64,000 nucleotides of DNA from Sphagnum compactum (GCA_965153455.1 OZ234504.1:6014001-6078000), one strand, 5' to 3'; shown: positions 38,540 through 51,879, counted from the first letter of the stretch. The notes: generated from the letters alone by a model not told the origin. Numbers and translations are program-made.

Positions 38540-40960
38540 GTTTTTAAAATACCTTAATAATGTATTATCGTGACAAAAAATAATAATCAATATATACCTT
38601 TGAAATATTTGATTAAGACATTTTTCCTAAATTAAAAAAACATAAACAATAAACGCCTTTAGGAATCTTATTAATGTATTTTTCCTAGCCAAAAAAAATT
38701 ATTATTCATATATCTTTAAGGTGATTGTAAGGTAAGGGGTTCACTTTTTGCATCACAATGTAATTTTTTGCAAAGTGTTATGGATTTACGTGTTATTAAC
38801 ATGCCATAAAATCAACAATATGCCAAATTTGTGATTACATTTATCGTTAACTTAATAAGAACACATATAAATAAATAAAATAACACACATGCACTAAATA
38901 AATAGTAATGAATTTTTTCAATTAAAAAAATGGATTGGTTTTCTATTCGTGTTTTTTAATACATGCATTTTTGTGTATGATTTTTATTTGAAATATTTTA
39001 TAAGGTATGAATATATGATAATTAAATCAATGGGAACATAGATGTAACAAAAATGATTAGAAAACAATTAACCAAAAAAATATTATGAACTTTTGAATGG
39101 CCTAAAATGGACCATATTCTCTCATAAGTTCATATTATAATTTTTTTTTAGTGGATTTTAATTTTTTTCTCTTAACATGTTTGTTAAAAAAATGTTTAAA
39201 AATGATTCTCTTTGTATGAGTTTTTAGAATTCATTAATCATTGTTTATTTCTTGATTTAACCAATGATGTCACAATAGACTATCATTTTAACACTATCAT
39301 ACGAACTTTCAAAGGTAATGTATTTGTCAAAAATGGGTCACCCTAACTTGCAACCACCCATTATAACATTTTTACTAAAACATTCCTTTTGGTGTAATAA
39401 TAATAATAAATATATATTTTATAAATATGACCTCATGAAAATACTTTCATTAATCTAAAATGCATTATCAATACAAATTTATAATGTACCTTATTTCTTA
39501 ACATGAAAAAACACAATCAATATGTAATCTTTAAGGTGTTTTATTAAAACATTTTTCCTAATTTAAAAAAAAAACAAATGGTTATTTTGAAGGCAGTTTA
39601 TTTATGAATTATTTTTTTAATTTCTTAAAAAAATCAATAAATGTCTTTAAGTAATACCTATTTAACAATCAATTAGGTCACATCTTTAGGGTACGCTATT
39701 AAGGCATTCTTTACAACTTAAAACAAACATAATCAATAGGTATGTTTTAGAATATCTTATTAAGGTACTTTTTTCACCAAATAATAATAATAATAATGCA
39801 ATCGGTAAGTATTTTAAAGTGTTTTAATTTAAAATATTAAAAAATTTCTAACCTTAAAAAAACCACAACCAATAAATTTTTGTGATGACGTTTCATTGAA
39901 ATTAATTTATGTAGGATGAATATTTTGGTGATTGTCACTATGACAATTCTAAAGTCATTATATATTATAATTTGTCAAAGATCAAATTCTATTTGGAAAT
40001 CTTTTTTTTTTTTTTTTTTTTTGTTTGTTTTTTTACACCTTTTCAATGTTGTTGTCGAGTTGTATCTCATTGTTTGTCTTACACACCCTTTCAATGTGTT
40101 TTTTCTTTTATATGTTTGTATTTTGTTGTGAACTATTTTAACGAATCAAACTTTTGTTGACATTTTGCTTAGCAAATCAAACTATATATTTTAAAAAATA
40201 ATGAAATCAATTGACATATATTAAAATTTTACAAAAAAAATTATCCTTTGAAAAAATAAAATTAATTACAACAAAATTATTTTGTCCACACAAAATAATT
40301 TAATCATCATCATTGGTAGTAGTGCCAAGCAGCGTGGACCCCAAATATGTAAGTACTAGTTTGAACCCTGTGCTTAATGTACAAGTGTGTTATTTCAACA
40401 ATGTTTGGTTCATGTTTTAGTTTTTTTTATTTTTATGTGTTTTCTGTTTTTATTTTTTGTCATCTATTTTTTAATTTTCTTTTAAGATTATTTTACTGTA
40501 TTTCCTTTTTTTGTTTCATGTTTAAGTGTTTACAAAAAGTTTCTAATTGTTAAAATGTTTTTCTGTTTTTATTTTTTTTCTAGTTTTTTTCCTTTTTAAA
40601 TATATATTTGTTCTGTTTGGATGGATGACGGACGGATGGATGGAAAGTTTCATTTCATCCAGACGTTGTTTAAGTGTTTACAAAAATTTCTAATTGTTAA
40701 AGTGTTTTTCTGTTTTTATTTTTTTTCTAGTTTTTTTCCTTTTTAAAATATATATTTGTTTTGTTTGGATGGATGACGAGATGGATGACGGACGGATGGA
40801 TGGAAAGCTTCATTTCATCCCAAAGCTTCACGACCACGACGTCCTTTACTATATAGAAGAATGTTTAGGGTACCTTGATTTAGAGGACTCTTTCAAACCT
40901 TTTAAAAAAAGCACAATCAATAGGTAAGGATCTTTAAGGTACCTTACTAAGGATTCTTTT
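38540..40960. repeat. Degenerate tandem repeat, unit about 60-68 bases
   Basis: A loose consensus (ATCTTTAAGGTACCTTATTAAGG, poly-T, CCTAA, A-tract, CACAATCAATAGGTA) recurs in tandem. The AATCAATA-like box falls near 38585, 38645, 38701, 39465, 39517, 39575, 39633, 39668, 39731, 39799, 39868 and 40914. Typical spacing is 55-68 bases. The array is interrupted between about 38.75 and 39.4 kb and between 39.9 and 40.86 kb. Units are diverged but keep the order of blocks. Confidence 0.55.
40521..40835 (+). repeat. 148-base tandem duplication
   Basis: Unit one (40521-40668) and unit two (from 40669) share TTTAAGTGTTTACAAAAA, TTTTTCTGTTTTTATTTTTT and a GGATGGATGACGGACGGATG block ending in TTCATTTCATCC. 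Unit two has an extra GATGGATGACGA insertion. The high identity implies a recent event compared with the surrounding array. Confidence 0.75.
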
Positions 40961-41036
40961 TCAGAGTAGGTCGGTAAATTAGTTTTTAAAGGTACCTAAT
41001 TAAAAAAGGTAAAATATCAAGGAAGAGGGGGCCTGC

Positions 41037-41052
41037 TGGGCCTTGCTGGGCC
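41037..41052 (+). promoter_or_regulatory. Paired site II (TGGGCC) motifs upstream of TypA
   Basis: Two TGGGCC hexamers ten bases apart lie about 450 bases before the TypA start codon. Such pairs (site II elements, bound by TCP factors) are typical of plant genes for ribosome and organelle housekeeping. The function here is inferred from motif and position only. The (CA)n-(CT)n run at 41183-41216 is probably in the leader. Confidence 0.35.
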
Positions 41053-41492
41053 ACGCATCGCCACCTTCAAATGGATAGGCTAATTTACAGCCCTGCCTCT
41101 TACGCCTCTCTCCTTTCCAAAGTGGCAAAGCTGCAGATAATGTTCCCGTGTGTGCTTTGTGGCCTCTCCGCCGCCTTCGAAAACAACACACACACACACA
41201 CACACACTCTCTCTCCTCATTCTTCCTCCTCCGGCTCTCGGGCGTTAATTCCTTTCGGCATTGCAAGTTTTTGTTTTTTTTTCCGCAGTTGTGAGAGAGC
41301 ATACGAAGTGAATTGCGAAAAAAATTCGATTCGGAGAGTGGAAAATAATAAAACATTATTTTCCCTGTTTTTTTGACAGCCAGCAAGCGAGGGAGCTTCC
41401 TCTTTGTGTCGTGTTGTGTTTGTGGTCGTGCATTTTCCTTTTCTTCCAGGAGGGAAAGGAGTTTTAGGGTTGTTTCTAGGGAAGAAGAAGCC

Positions 41493-44400
41493 ATGGCCAG
41501 TCTTGCAGGGACAGCGGCGGTGCAATGGGGGCAGGCGGCGATGGCGAGCCAGCAGGGCGGTTCCAAGAAGAGGAGCAAGAGATTGTGTTGTAGTGCCAAG
41601 ACGGCAGCAGCAGCAAAGCCGGGGGTGAATCTGATGAGGCAACAGATTGCTGGAGAGCCTCTGAGGTTGCAGCAAGTCGGAAATGTCTGCTATCACAGAA
41701 ATCTGTCTACCGGAATTGTGCGTTGCACTCTTGCAACAGAGGAGCCGCCTAGAGGTAATCAATGCATTTATTATGCGTGACTGACTTTGTGGCATACTTT
41801 CTTTCTGCTGCCTTATGTGCGTGAAAAGTTTCTGTGATCAAGAAGACGTTTTCTTCTTTTTTTTTTGGGTTGAAGGTAGAAGTGCTAGTCTCTCCAAAGG
41901 CAGGCCATAGTCCTGTACCCTGAAATGTTGTCGGTGACACATGTTTTTCCATGTGATATGGCAGCAAAGGAAGAGCCCAAGTTTACCGTTAGGACAGATG
42001 TGAGAAACATTGCTATAATTGCTCATGTTGATCATGGGAAGACTACATTGGTTGATGCCATGTTGCGCCAAGCAAAGGTTAGTTGATCAATGCAAAAGAA
42101 ATCATGTCTTTCTAATCATGTATGCATTCTATGCCTTTGTCTCTGGTTGGAAGTCATTCATACAAGGTCATTCATACAATGGTTTCAGCTGTAGAAGGTG
42201 GATTGATTAGAAATGTCCTTTGTGCAATTTTCTTGGAAAATTCATGTCTTTCTTTTATTCAATGGACAAGGCAACCTTCTTGCTCTGACAATTTTTTGTT
42301 CTGATCCCATCTGGATATTTGAACAGGTTTTTCGTGATAATCAAGCTGTGCAAGAGCGCATTATGGACTCAAATGCATTGGAAAGGGAGCGCGGGATTAC
42401 TATTTTGAGTAAGAACACTGCTATCCGTTACAAGGGCACTAAGATCAATATAATTGATACTCCAGGCCATTCTGATTTTGGTGGGGAGGTGGAGCGTGTG
42501 CTTAATATGGTCGATGGTGTCCTCTTATTGGTAATCATTTTTCGGATCATCATTTGCAGATTATGCCCTTTAGCGCGGGTTCCTCTTACCACAAACTTGC
42601 AACTTTTTGCTTGCTTGTTCACCATGAAGAATTTTTAACTGTAATAACTTGTGCTGCAGTTCAGAATTAACTTCTCTAACACAAGTTGTGAGATACTGGG
42701 GCATAGAAATGCTCAGGAGGAAGATCTGATGGTGGTAGGTGTGTTTTTGGAGCAGGTAGATTCAGTAGAAGGACCCATGCCTCAGACTCGATTTGTGTTG
42801 AAGAAGGCACTACAGCTTGGTCACTCTGTAGTAGTTGTGGTGAACAAAGTTGATCGTCCATCAGCTCGTCCTGAATATGTTGTTAATACCACCTTTGAGC
42901 TTTTTATTGAACTCAATGCGACAGACGAACAGGTGTGTGCAACCATTACCTTTCTTTAGGTCTATCTTCTCTGTGTCTTTGTATTGCCTGTATGTGCACA
43001 TTTCACATGAACTGACAGGCAAAATTCGCCTGTAACAAAGAACCTGTGTACATTTATCTATGACGAACGAGATAGCTTCAGAGCACTCAGGCAATCACTG
43101 CTGTCTAAATGTGAAGGTACGAGTTCTAAATAAAGTTTCAAGAATGATGAAACTCTCCTGTAAGGGACAAATCTGTGTCTGATGTATGTGTTGGGTTCAA
43201 GACTTAAAGCTGAGAGTAATATTTGTTCCCAAGTACTGTGCTGTAACCATTTCAAAGATTTCTTATGGTTTGGCAAAAGTGCAGCTTCCTTGATCAGTAC
43301 ATGTGTAACACAGCCTACCATACTAGGTGAAGAGCCTAAGGTTCCAACTATGTTACAGGATAGTAGGTATACCTTACTGACTGATTTTAGAACCAGTTTT
43401 AGTTATTATGGTGGTCTTGAGTTCATATTGCTAGGGGGTGTGTTATGCAGTGCGATTTCCAAGTGGTATATGCAAGTGGAATACATGGAAAGGCAGGGTT
43501 GGAGCCGAATGGACTGGCTGATGATTTGGAGCCACTCTTTGAAGCAGTCTTGCGCTGTGTACCTGAGCCACGCGTTGATTTGGAAGGCCCTCTTCAAATG
43601 CTTGTAAGTCCAGGTGCAAATCATTTTGTTAGTGGCCTCAGGGAAACTTTGTTTTGAATTCACTTTTGATAGATTTCAATGACTGGTAGCTCTGCAGCTT
43701 TTCGTAGCTGGTAGCATGGCACCTTCTAATAATGTTGATTGTTTTGTAAGTGATTTTTGGAAGTGATCCAGCAGTGTTAGAAGACATAGGACAATAGTGG
43801 AAAATTCCTGGATTTGGGAGTAAGGTCCAGGCTTAAAATGTTTTTGACATTGGATCATGAGTGCAGATCACAAACTTGGATTATGATGAGCACAAGGGCC
43901 GGATTGCAATTGGGCGAGTCCATGCAGGACGTATGAGACGAGGTCTTGATGTCAAGGTATCTTATTGGTCTTCTGTGAGTGTTTTTCCATTGTTGCATCA
44001 GAGGCACAATTTTCTCTAACACTGGATGGATTTATTATGAGACTCGGTTTCTTCCATTCTGGTGTTTGCTTGGAATGCAACGAATTTTGAAAGGAGTGAT
44101 CAACTTCAGGACTAGCTCTTAACTACCAGATAGCAAGGTCAGCAAATAGCATGTTGTGCCTAGTGTAATGTCTACATGACTTGTTAAAGTGAATTCCACA
44201 GAAGTTTACAGCTTTGAATCCAAGGTCCAAAGGGGCCAACCCTCCACAAAGATACATAACCTCAGAAACAGAATTGGGTCGCTGCATGGCCAATTTGTGA
44301 TGTAGAAGCTGTCCTAGAATACTAGTAGGCATTGAATGCTAGGATCCAGGTTTTTTGGTAGGGTGTGTGTTCCTTATGACATAGGAGTGGAGTGTTCACA

Positions 44401-47253
44401 GATATGCACTCCAGATGGAGCTTGCCGGCCTGCAAGAGTGAGTGAGCTATTTGAATATGATAACTTCATTCGTGTGCCCGCTGAAGTTGTGGAGGCTGGA
44501 GATATCTGCGCTCTCTCTGGCATCAGTGATGTTCTTGTATGTTCAATCCTTATTTGCCAATTGAAGTTGATATTGCTAGAATCTAATGGCCATTTTTATT
44601 TTATTCTCTTTGCAATGTGGACATCTCAATACTGAAGATCAGAGATTGGGAATCCCTCACATTTGAAGCTTCGAATTGGACACTCCAGGAAGTTGCCGGG
44701 TGTGTTGATATGCAAGTTAGGCTTTCATGTACAGTGTGGCAGGGTAGCCTATATTACGCCTGTAAGAGCAGCAAAGAGTGAAGAATTGCTTGGTGTCTTG
44801 ACATATTAACAGATTGGCGAAACACTGGCGGATAAAATTGATGGAACAGCATTACCAACCATTACAGTGGAAGAGCCAACAGTGAGAATGTCCTTCTCTG
44901 TCAACACTTCACCATTTGCAGGCCGTGAGGTACTTTCTGCCCGCCCTTGCTCTTTCCCCTACTTTACAACATTTTGCATCCACTTGTTTTCTCTAAACCT
45001 TACTTATGGATGTCATCTTCTTTCTGCTGTTTGCTTAGTTTGTGCTGAAATTTTTCTGGTGTTCCTTAGTGCAGGGAAAGTTTCACAACCAAAAAACTTG
45101 TGAGGAATCCAAGCTTTCTAACAGTCAACATTTTGTTTCATTCAGGGAAAGTATGTCACAAGCCGGAACTTACGAGATCGACTTTATCGTGAATTGGAGC
45201 GCAACTTGGCAATGAAAGTTACTGATGGAGAAACTGCAGATACATTTGTTGTGAGTGGTCGTGGCACATTACATATTACGATTCTCATTGAGAATATGTG
45301 AGTTGGTTTCATTTGCTCACTCTCTTTCTTTATATGCATCAGAGATTGTCATGGCACGAAATGAGCTTAGCAGCACCAACATTTTCTAGTTAATCTTCAG
45401 TAATAACCACGCCTTTGTGAAATTTGCAATGGTCTTCAAAGCCACAATGACACTCCAGAAGTGTAGCTCTGAACCACGAGACAAAATTTTTATGTTATTA
45501 CTTATGGCTCACAAAGTTGTAGAGGTTCAAGATAATATTGATCTTATTGTTTACCTTTTTTCACACTAGTTCTGGATCACATTTGGTTGATTGGTGGGTT
45601 TTGGGCATCAGGAGGAGAGAGGGTTATGAATTCATGATTGGGCCGCCCCAGGTCATTAATCGTGAAGTCAAAGGAAAGAAGCATGAGCCTTATGAGGTAA
45701 ACAGAAATTTTATTTCTGCCAATACACTTTGTCTGTCTATTATGTACCTCATGAGGTAAATAACAATTGGGTTCATGTAGTACAATATCTAGTATCTATG
45801 GATGGAGTAGGATATCAAATGTACAATAAGTAAATTTGCTCCATTAACTTCATGAAAAAGTGTGGAGAAAGCACAGGTGTCTTTCTTTTAGTAGACTAAC
45901 ATGCATGGATTGGTTGGACTGACAGGATGCAATAGTGGAGGTCCCAGAAAACTACGTGGGTGCAATAGTGGATATGCTTGGAAAACGTCGGGGACAAATG
46001 CTTGACATGCAATCTGCTGGGTAAAACCTATATATCTCTGGTCACCACACCAATGACTCAAGTTAGGTTTGAGTCGAGGAAATAGTCTGACCAAAGCTAC
46101 CTGAGAATGGTTGCTGCAGAAACTTAGGTTTTCATGTCACACTCAATGTTGAGGTGTTTGTCGAGAGTTCATCCTCTTGATCCCTGGGTGTGTTGGGCAG
46201 GATGGAGAACACAACAGTTGTCAAATACCGGATGCCAACACGGGGCTTGTTAGGCCTGCGTAATGCAATGCTCACTGCTTCACGTGGAACTGCTGTCCTT
46301 AACACTGTCTTCCATGGATATGCTGAATGGGCTGGTGAGATCAGCACACGGGAACAAGGATCTTTGGTAAGAAGACTGTTATGAAATTTGGCCACAATTT
46401 AGGGAAGTTTTCAGTTATTTTGTGTTCAATAGTTTGCATAATTTCATGAAAAGATGTAAGGATCATAGCTCATGACAAAACCTTCTCTGTGATATGATCT
46501 TCTTACTGCTTGTTATACTGGTAGAAGATACTAGTGGCCACATTTGCCAAATAGATGGAGAGATTCAACTCTGAGCAGCAATATGTTCCCCAGTATCTCA
46601 GCAACTCCATCATGCTAAGGACATTTGTGTTTTGCAGGTGGCATTTGAGACTGGAACTTCAACCTCTTATGCACTTTTCAGCTGCCAAGAAAGAGGCAAT
46701 TTATTTTTATCCCCAGGGGTAGAGGTGTACAAGGGCCAAATAATTGGCATCCATCAGCGACCTGGTGACTTGTCATTGAATGCATGCAAAAGAAAAGCAG
46801 CCACTAATGTTCGTTCCAACAAAGAGGCCACCGGTAATGCTCCCCCATGTCCATTCCATTTTGCTAGGCCACTAGTTGTCTTTTACACCAATTTGTATTT
46901 CCAAGTTTGCTTCAGCTGTGTGCTTGTCTCTCTGTTCTTTCAACAAGGGAATAATTTTTGCCTGGCCACTTGTCTTCTACACAAATTCATATTTCAAGTT
47001 ACATGATAACTCAAAGTTGCAGAGCTTGATTTAATATTGGAGTTACACCGTCAGCAAAGGGAGATGTGGGGAAATTAGACTTTTGAACTGATCATTTTAT
47101 TTTGATTGCATATGTACAGTGGTGTTGGCATCACCCATTGACTTTAGCTTGGATGATTGCGTGGAGTACATCCAAGAAGATGAGCTTGTGGAGGTGACGC
47201 CTTTGAGTGTACGCATGTGCAAAAACCCTAAAATGCTAAAGAAGGGTCGTTGA
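41493..47253 (+). CDS. TypA: Chloroplast TypA/BipA translational GTPase
   Basis: Ribosome-associated GTPase of the EF-G/BipA family; the plant plastid form (SVR3 in Arabidopsis) supports plastid ribosome function and cold tolerance. Fourteen exons: 41493-41754, 41965-42077, 42327-42530, 42756-42932, 43451-43603, 43867-43956, 44402-44536, 44813-44929, 45146-45297, 45612-45696, 45926-46020, 46201-46366, 46638-46833, 47120-47253; 2079 bases, 692 residues (Arabidopsis 675). All introns are GT-AG. Residues 1 to about 90 are a basic, Ala/Ser/Gln-rich transit peptide. G1 AHVDHGKT at 107-114, G2 RGIT at 147-150, G3 DTPGH at 169-173, G4 NKVD at 223-226 and G5 YASG at 259-262 are intact. The BipA-specific C-terminus is present: [31 protein letters not shown] and the end [14 protein letters not shown]. 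The start is the first in-frame ATG. Confidence 0.97.
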
Positions 47254-48758
47254 GATAAATCTATGTTTCAAGTGCCCTTGAAACTGGGGACTCCAATTAT
47301 GTCCCCTAAGTCTGACCATCAATTAAAGCGATATAGTGCAGTCAACAAAAATTCATACTTACAAATTGCATCATATTAATTTAATGGACTTTGAGTTGTA
47401 TTCTAGTAGAGCATAAATTTATGGGATTTATTTCTGTGCAGCAAGCTGCTGGTGCAGAATAACACATTTGTCACTGGAAATTTTCAGAAAGCAAATGGAA
47501 GTTTTTCCACTGTTGTGGCTGTGTTGTGGATTTGATAGCATAAAAGCTGTTCTCAATTTCCTTGCATGTTGTGTGGAAGGCAATCTGATTAATTACTGTT
47601 ATATGGTGATGGTGATGCCTAGAGTAAAAAAGTTGGGCTGTGGATGCTTATTTGTGGAGTGAACAGTAAACTACCAGAGCAAAATTGAATGTTATGTTTA
47701 CTCAGTTGCCACTTATGGACACCACAGGATTGAAAACTCTTAACAAGGGTTTCAGAATCTTATCAAACTTTCAATTAAAATTCGATGGAGTTTTAATAGT
47801 AATCAGTTGTTTTCATCACCTAAGTGAATCCTATCTATCAACCATCATCCTGTCTCTGATGCTGTCATTTGTTTACAATATTTAGAAACTTGAAATCCTG
47901 CAATTGATGACCTCTGTGAAAGGTTGCTGCTTTCAAGGATATGATTTCAAACCTTAAGGGTTTTGGGATGAAGCTTTTCATGGAGCTTCAAGGCTTACTC
48001 AAGGTTCATTTGCATCAGTAGTGGGTCACCAACTGCATTGGTGTTCTGGAGTTTATCAGAAGCTTGTTTAAAAAACATGCCATGTAGGGGACAATTCTTG
48101 GTGGACTCAACTAGGTTTTTCAATGCCTGAAGTATGCAGAAAACAGGCATTTCAGCATTCAGAGTCTGTGTGAAAGCAAGTGAGAGGGGCTTAGTCAAGA
48201 AGATTTGATAGTAGAAGAAATGCAAATCAAGGGCGAAAATTCATGATCTGAAACACTTGCAAAATTGTCTGACTGGAGGAATGAAGGAAATTCTCACAGT
48301 GACTTGAGGCATTGTTTCCATAGTGAAAGCACAAGAAGGAAATTGTAACAACAGATTGGAAATGCAAGGAATTGGTAACTAATTATCACAATTGTATCCA
48401 ACACTTGAATGCAAGTTGCCACCAATGCTGCCACCACTGACCAAGGATTTCGATTGCTGAAGACTGACTAGTCCCTTGTAAAAAATTCTGGTAGCCACTC
48501 ACCCAACAAATCCCCCCCATTCCATTGATCAGTAGTAGTATTCTTCCCACTCTGCAGCACTCATGAATCAGATTGAAGCCAAATTGCAATTTCCAATTTC
48601 AGATTGTGATTGCACATTTGTTTGAAATAGATTTTACATTACACTTTTCCAATTGAATTGAATTGAATTTTGTCTTCACACTTTGAAACCAGATTGAAAT
48701 CAGATTTGTTGTCATTAAACTTGGGAACAGATTCAAAATCAACCTGACATATCTTTAT
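47254..48758. other. Intergenic, includes the TypA 3' untranslated region
   Basis: No gene is recognised between the TypA stop and the hAT remnant. Short open frames on both strands lack motifs. Confidence 0.45.
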
Positions 48759-49327
48759 ACCCGTGTTGCCTGGATATATCGAAAATTTCCGGATATGAAC
48801 CTGGATAGTACCCGGATATGCATGTAGTCATATTCAGAATTTGGTTTTTAAAAAATATTTGTCCTTATACATATCTGGCATAAAATGCTCATGCAATAAC
48901 CAGTGCTCATGCATATCTAGGCGGGAATTGCCCATACTAGTGTGCATATCCGGGCATTCATGGATGGATATGTCTGGATATGCATGGTATGAATATGCAT
49001 ATGTATATCTGACACATAACTAGTGCATTTTGGCATATAATTGGTTAGGGTTTAGGGATTAGGGTTAGGATTTGTTGATGGAGATGGAGCTCACGGGGTT
49101 TAAGGTTTAGTGTTTTACACTTTGTGGAGTGCATGCTAAAGTACCGTTGGCAAAGCTTTGAGTGCAACATGCAAAGTGCACGTTTTTTGTCGACTTCATG
49201 CTCCTTGTGATTTGTATTTTTGCATTGAATCGTGAGTTTTATGCCTTACCCTAAATTTTTAATTTTTTTTTGTAATTTGTTGATTTTTTAGGGTTAGGTT
49301 GTGGTTTTAGTTCTACAACCTTGAGCA
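48759..49327 (+). mobile_element. Probable left subterminal region of the hAT element
   Basis: Copies of CCGGATATG or its complement CATATC(C/T)(G/A)GG are scattered in both orientations at about 48789, 48814, 48870, 48912, 48945 and 48976. hAT transposases bind such subterminal clusters. A short telomere-like stretch (GGTTAGGGTTTAGGGATTAGGG) follows near 49043. The exact terminal inverted repeat was not found. Confidence 0.5.
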
Positions 49328-51612
49328 ATGGCTGAAAATGATGATGTGCAATTAGTTGAGTCCATTAGTGGTATTGATGGAATGTCACCAACATCAAATG
49401 TTCAAAGCATGCATATGCATGGTTCTGTTGGTGCTAGTTCTACTGTTATTGCCTCAGATCATGTTGATATTGCTACTACCTCAAATTATGTTGCTTTTGC
49501 TTCAAATTCTACAGAGGTTGAAATGCAATAACTTGCAGTTATACAAGCACAAGCTATAGCTTGGTGACCACATAGTTGAACCTCAATTTGTTGGGGTTAC
49601 CTATGGATCTTGAGAAGCTGCAAATGTTGCAATGCATTATTTGTAGAATAGAGCAAGTTGGTGCTCTTGATTTGTGCCAACAGTCTACTCTACGAAAAGG
49701 CCTTATCAAATATGGTAAGATTAATGGGATCACTCCCATGAGGATCCATGTTGAATCTATGCATCCAAAGTTAGTTGCTTGTAGAAAGTTGGCCATTGTT
49801 GAAGAACTTCTTATTGTTGCTACAAGTCACAGTCAACAACTTGGGAAGATGTGGTCTAGGTCATCTGGGTGTGCAATCACATCATATTTTGGTGCTACAA
49901 ATCTTTACAAGAAATCTAATGAAACACAATAACAATTTCTTGAAGACTTGGTCTTGTATACTTGCAAAGGGTACATGTCTTTTTCCACTTGTGACAATAT
50001 TTAATTGAGGAGGTTGGTCTTACATTTTTTCCCGCGTGTTGTTTTTCCTTTTTGTGTCACTTTTGTAGAAGAAGTGTTGCCTACAATGGTCACAAAAACC
50101 ATGCAATTACATGTGATGCCAAGGCTTGCTGAGACAATAACACTATCAATTAATTTTGATCTTTGGATGTCCAAAGGCAACGTGGACACCTTTGCCTTGG
50201 TAATCAATTACTTGAATGAATCTTGGATGCCCTAAAATGTTACCATTGGTTTATTTGAAGTTCATGAAACCATATGGCATTGCATGGTTGGTCAGCTACA
50301 TTCATTATTTGAAAAGTGTGATCTAATGCATCATATGATTGCCTTTGTGAAAGATGAAAGCAACAACTTGATATCTATGGCAACAATATTGCATTCCATT
50401 GTCAATTGTTGCCCTTTGAAACTTTAGTAGGTTTATGAAGGTACATGTTTTGGTCACATTATGTCTAAAGCTTGCCAGTATGCTACTAATGATGAAAAGG
50501 TGAATGTAGGTCTAAAACATGTGAGTGTGAAGGTTCAATCTTGACATGTTTACAAAATACAATCACATGGACAAAAAACTTAGGAAAGGGAAAGCAAGAA
50601 TGGGAAAGGGCATGTGTTGAGAAGGGGTTGTGGCCTCGGAAATTGAAAACCCCGATGAAGACAAGATTTGATAGTAAGGTAATCATGTTTGAAGAGGTAC
50701 TGGAATTCAAACAAGCCATTCTTTTGTGTTATGGGCTGCAAAAGACAATTGCTTTGCAACAAAAGGTTCCTAAGGTTGAAGTATGGGCATTGCAAAAGCA
50801 TTCACATCTATTTTGAACAAAGTTGTCATTGCTTATGTGATGAACCAATCATGAGGGCACTGGCTACTATTTGATGCTTTTAATACATGTATCAATTTGA
50901 CACTGATTTTGAACGTTGAGGTTGGACATGGTATTAATGCTCTTGATGTTTTGGATGCATTTGATGTTGAGTTATAATCTTTCAAAACAACATGTGGGTA
51001 GAAGTTGTTAAAGTTATCAAACCTTTTTTGCAATTTCTACAAGCCTATGATTCACAACAAGTGCACAATATGTTCACCCTTATGCTTGATCCTATGTTCA
51101 AGTATTTGAAGGTTGTGGAAAACTATGTGGGACATGGGGCTTATATTTGTCTTACTGCAAAATATGATGGTAATGCAATAATCCCTCTTTTAATGACTAT
51201 GTTTGAGGTATTAAACCCTATTTGCAGTAGAAGTTGTTGGATATATTGCTAAATTTGGTGACTCTATTGAAGAAGACAATAATATATTTGGTGTGGGCGC
51301 ATTTATGGAAGAGTCATCATGTGCACTTGTTGTTGAAAAGTTGTCCTTGTTCAGGAGGTTTATAACCCCTATTACATGCGTTGATCCTTTAGCTTGGTGG
51401 CAGATTCATGAAACCCAATTCCCAAATGTTAGCTTCCTTGCCAAACAAATATTGGGAATTTCGGGGTCATAGATTGAAATTGAACATGTCTTCATTCTTG
51501 TTGGTATGTTGACAACTCTAAGACATTGTAAGGAGTTGGTGGATAATTTAGACCGAATCATCAACGTAATGAAAAATTGGCCTAATGAAAGATTGTTCAT
51601 GACATAAAGATT
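49328..51612 (+). pseudogene. hAT-family transposase, broken
   Basis: The fragments run in order in shifting plus frames. MAENDDVQLVESISGIDGM opens the protein. A zinc-finger-like block follows (KYGKINGITPMRIHVES, then MHPKLVACRKLAIVEELL). The core has TITLSINFDLWMSKGNVDTF, GLFEVHET, AFVKDESNNL and KTPMKTRFDSKVIMFEE. The C-terminal dimerisation domain has DPLAWWQIHETQFPN, FLAKQILGISGS and LDRIINVMKNWP. At least five stops or frame shifts break it, so it is inactive. A perfect 9-base hairpin at 51853-51879 lies just beyond the end. Confidence 0.88.
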
Positions 51613-51879
51613 TGATAGACTTTCTAAAAGTTGAATGTTCATTGGTTGAAGATAATTATGATTTGATTGAGGAATCAAATTATTTTGAGCAATTGGATTT
51701 GGATAACGATTAATTTGGCATTGGCAAGGCGAGCTAAAAAATTATCATTGTTTCTAGGATTACAAAACTTGAATGATAGTTTGCACTTTGCACTTCATTT
51801 TGAAGCAATAATTTTCTCTTTTTATTATGGAGAGGTCACTTGTGGAGCTCATCCACAATAGGGATGGCTTCTATTGTGG

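Noticed and set aside
40310-40420. A possible SINE with AGTTTGAACCCTG resembling a B box
   Set aside because: No acceptable A box at the right distance; a single box is too weak.
49043-49070. Telomere-like GGTTAGGGTTTAGGGATTAGGG, and CTAAACCCTAAACCCT at 56371
   Set aside because: Two to three imperfect units only; more likely telo-box-like promoter motifs or chance than interstitial telomere.
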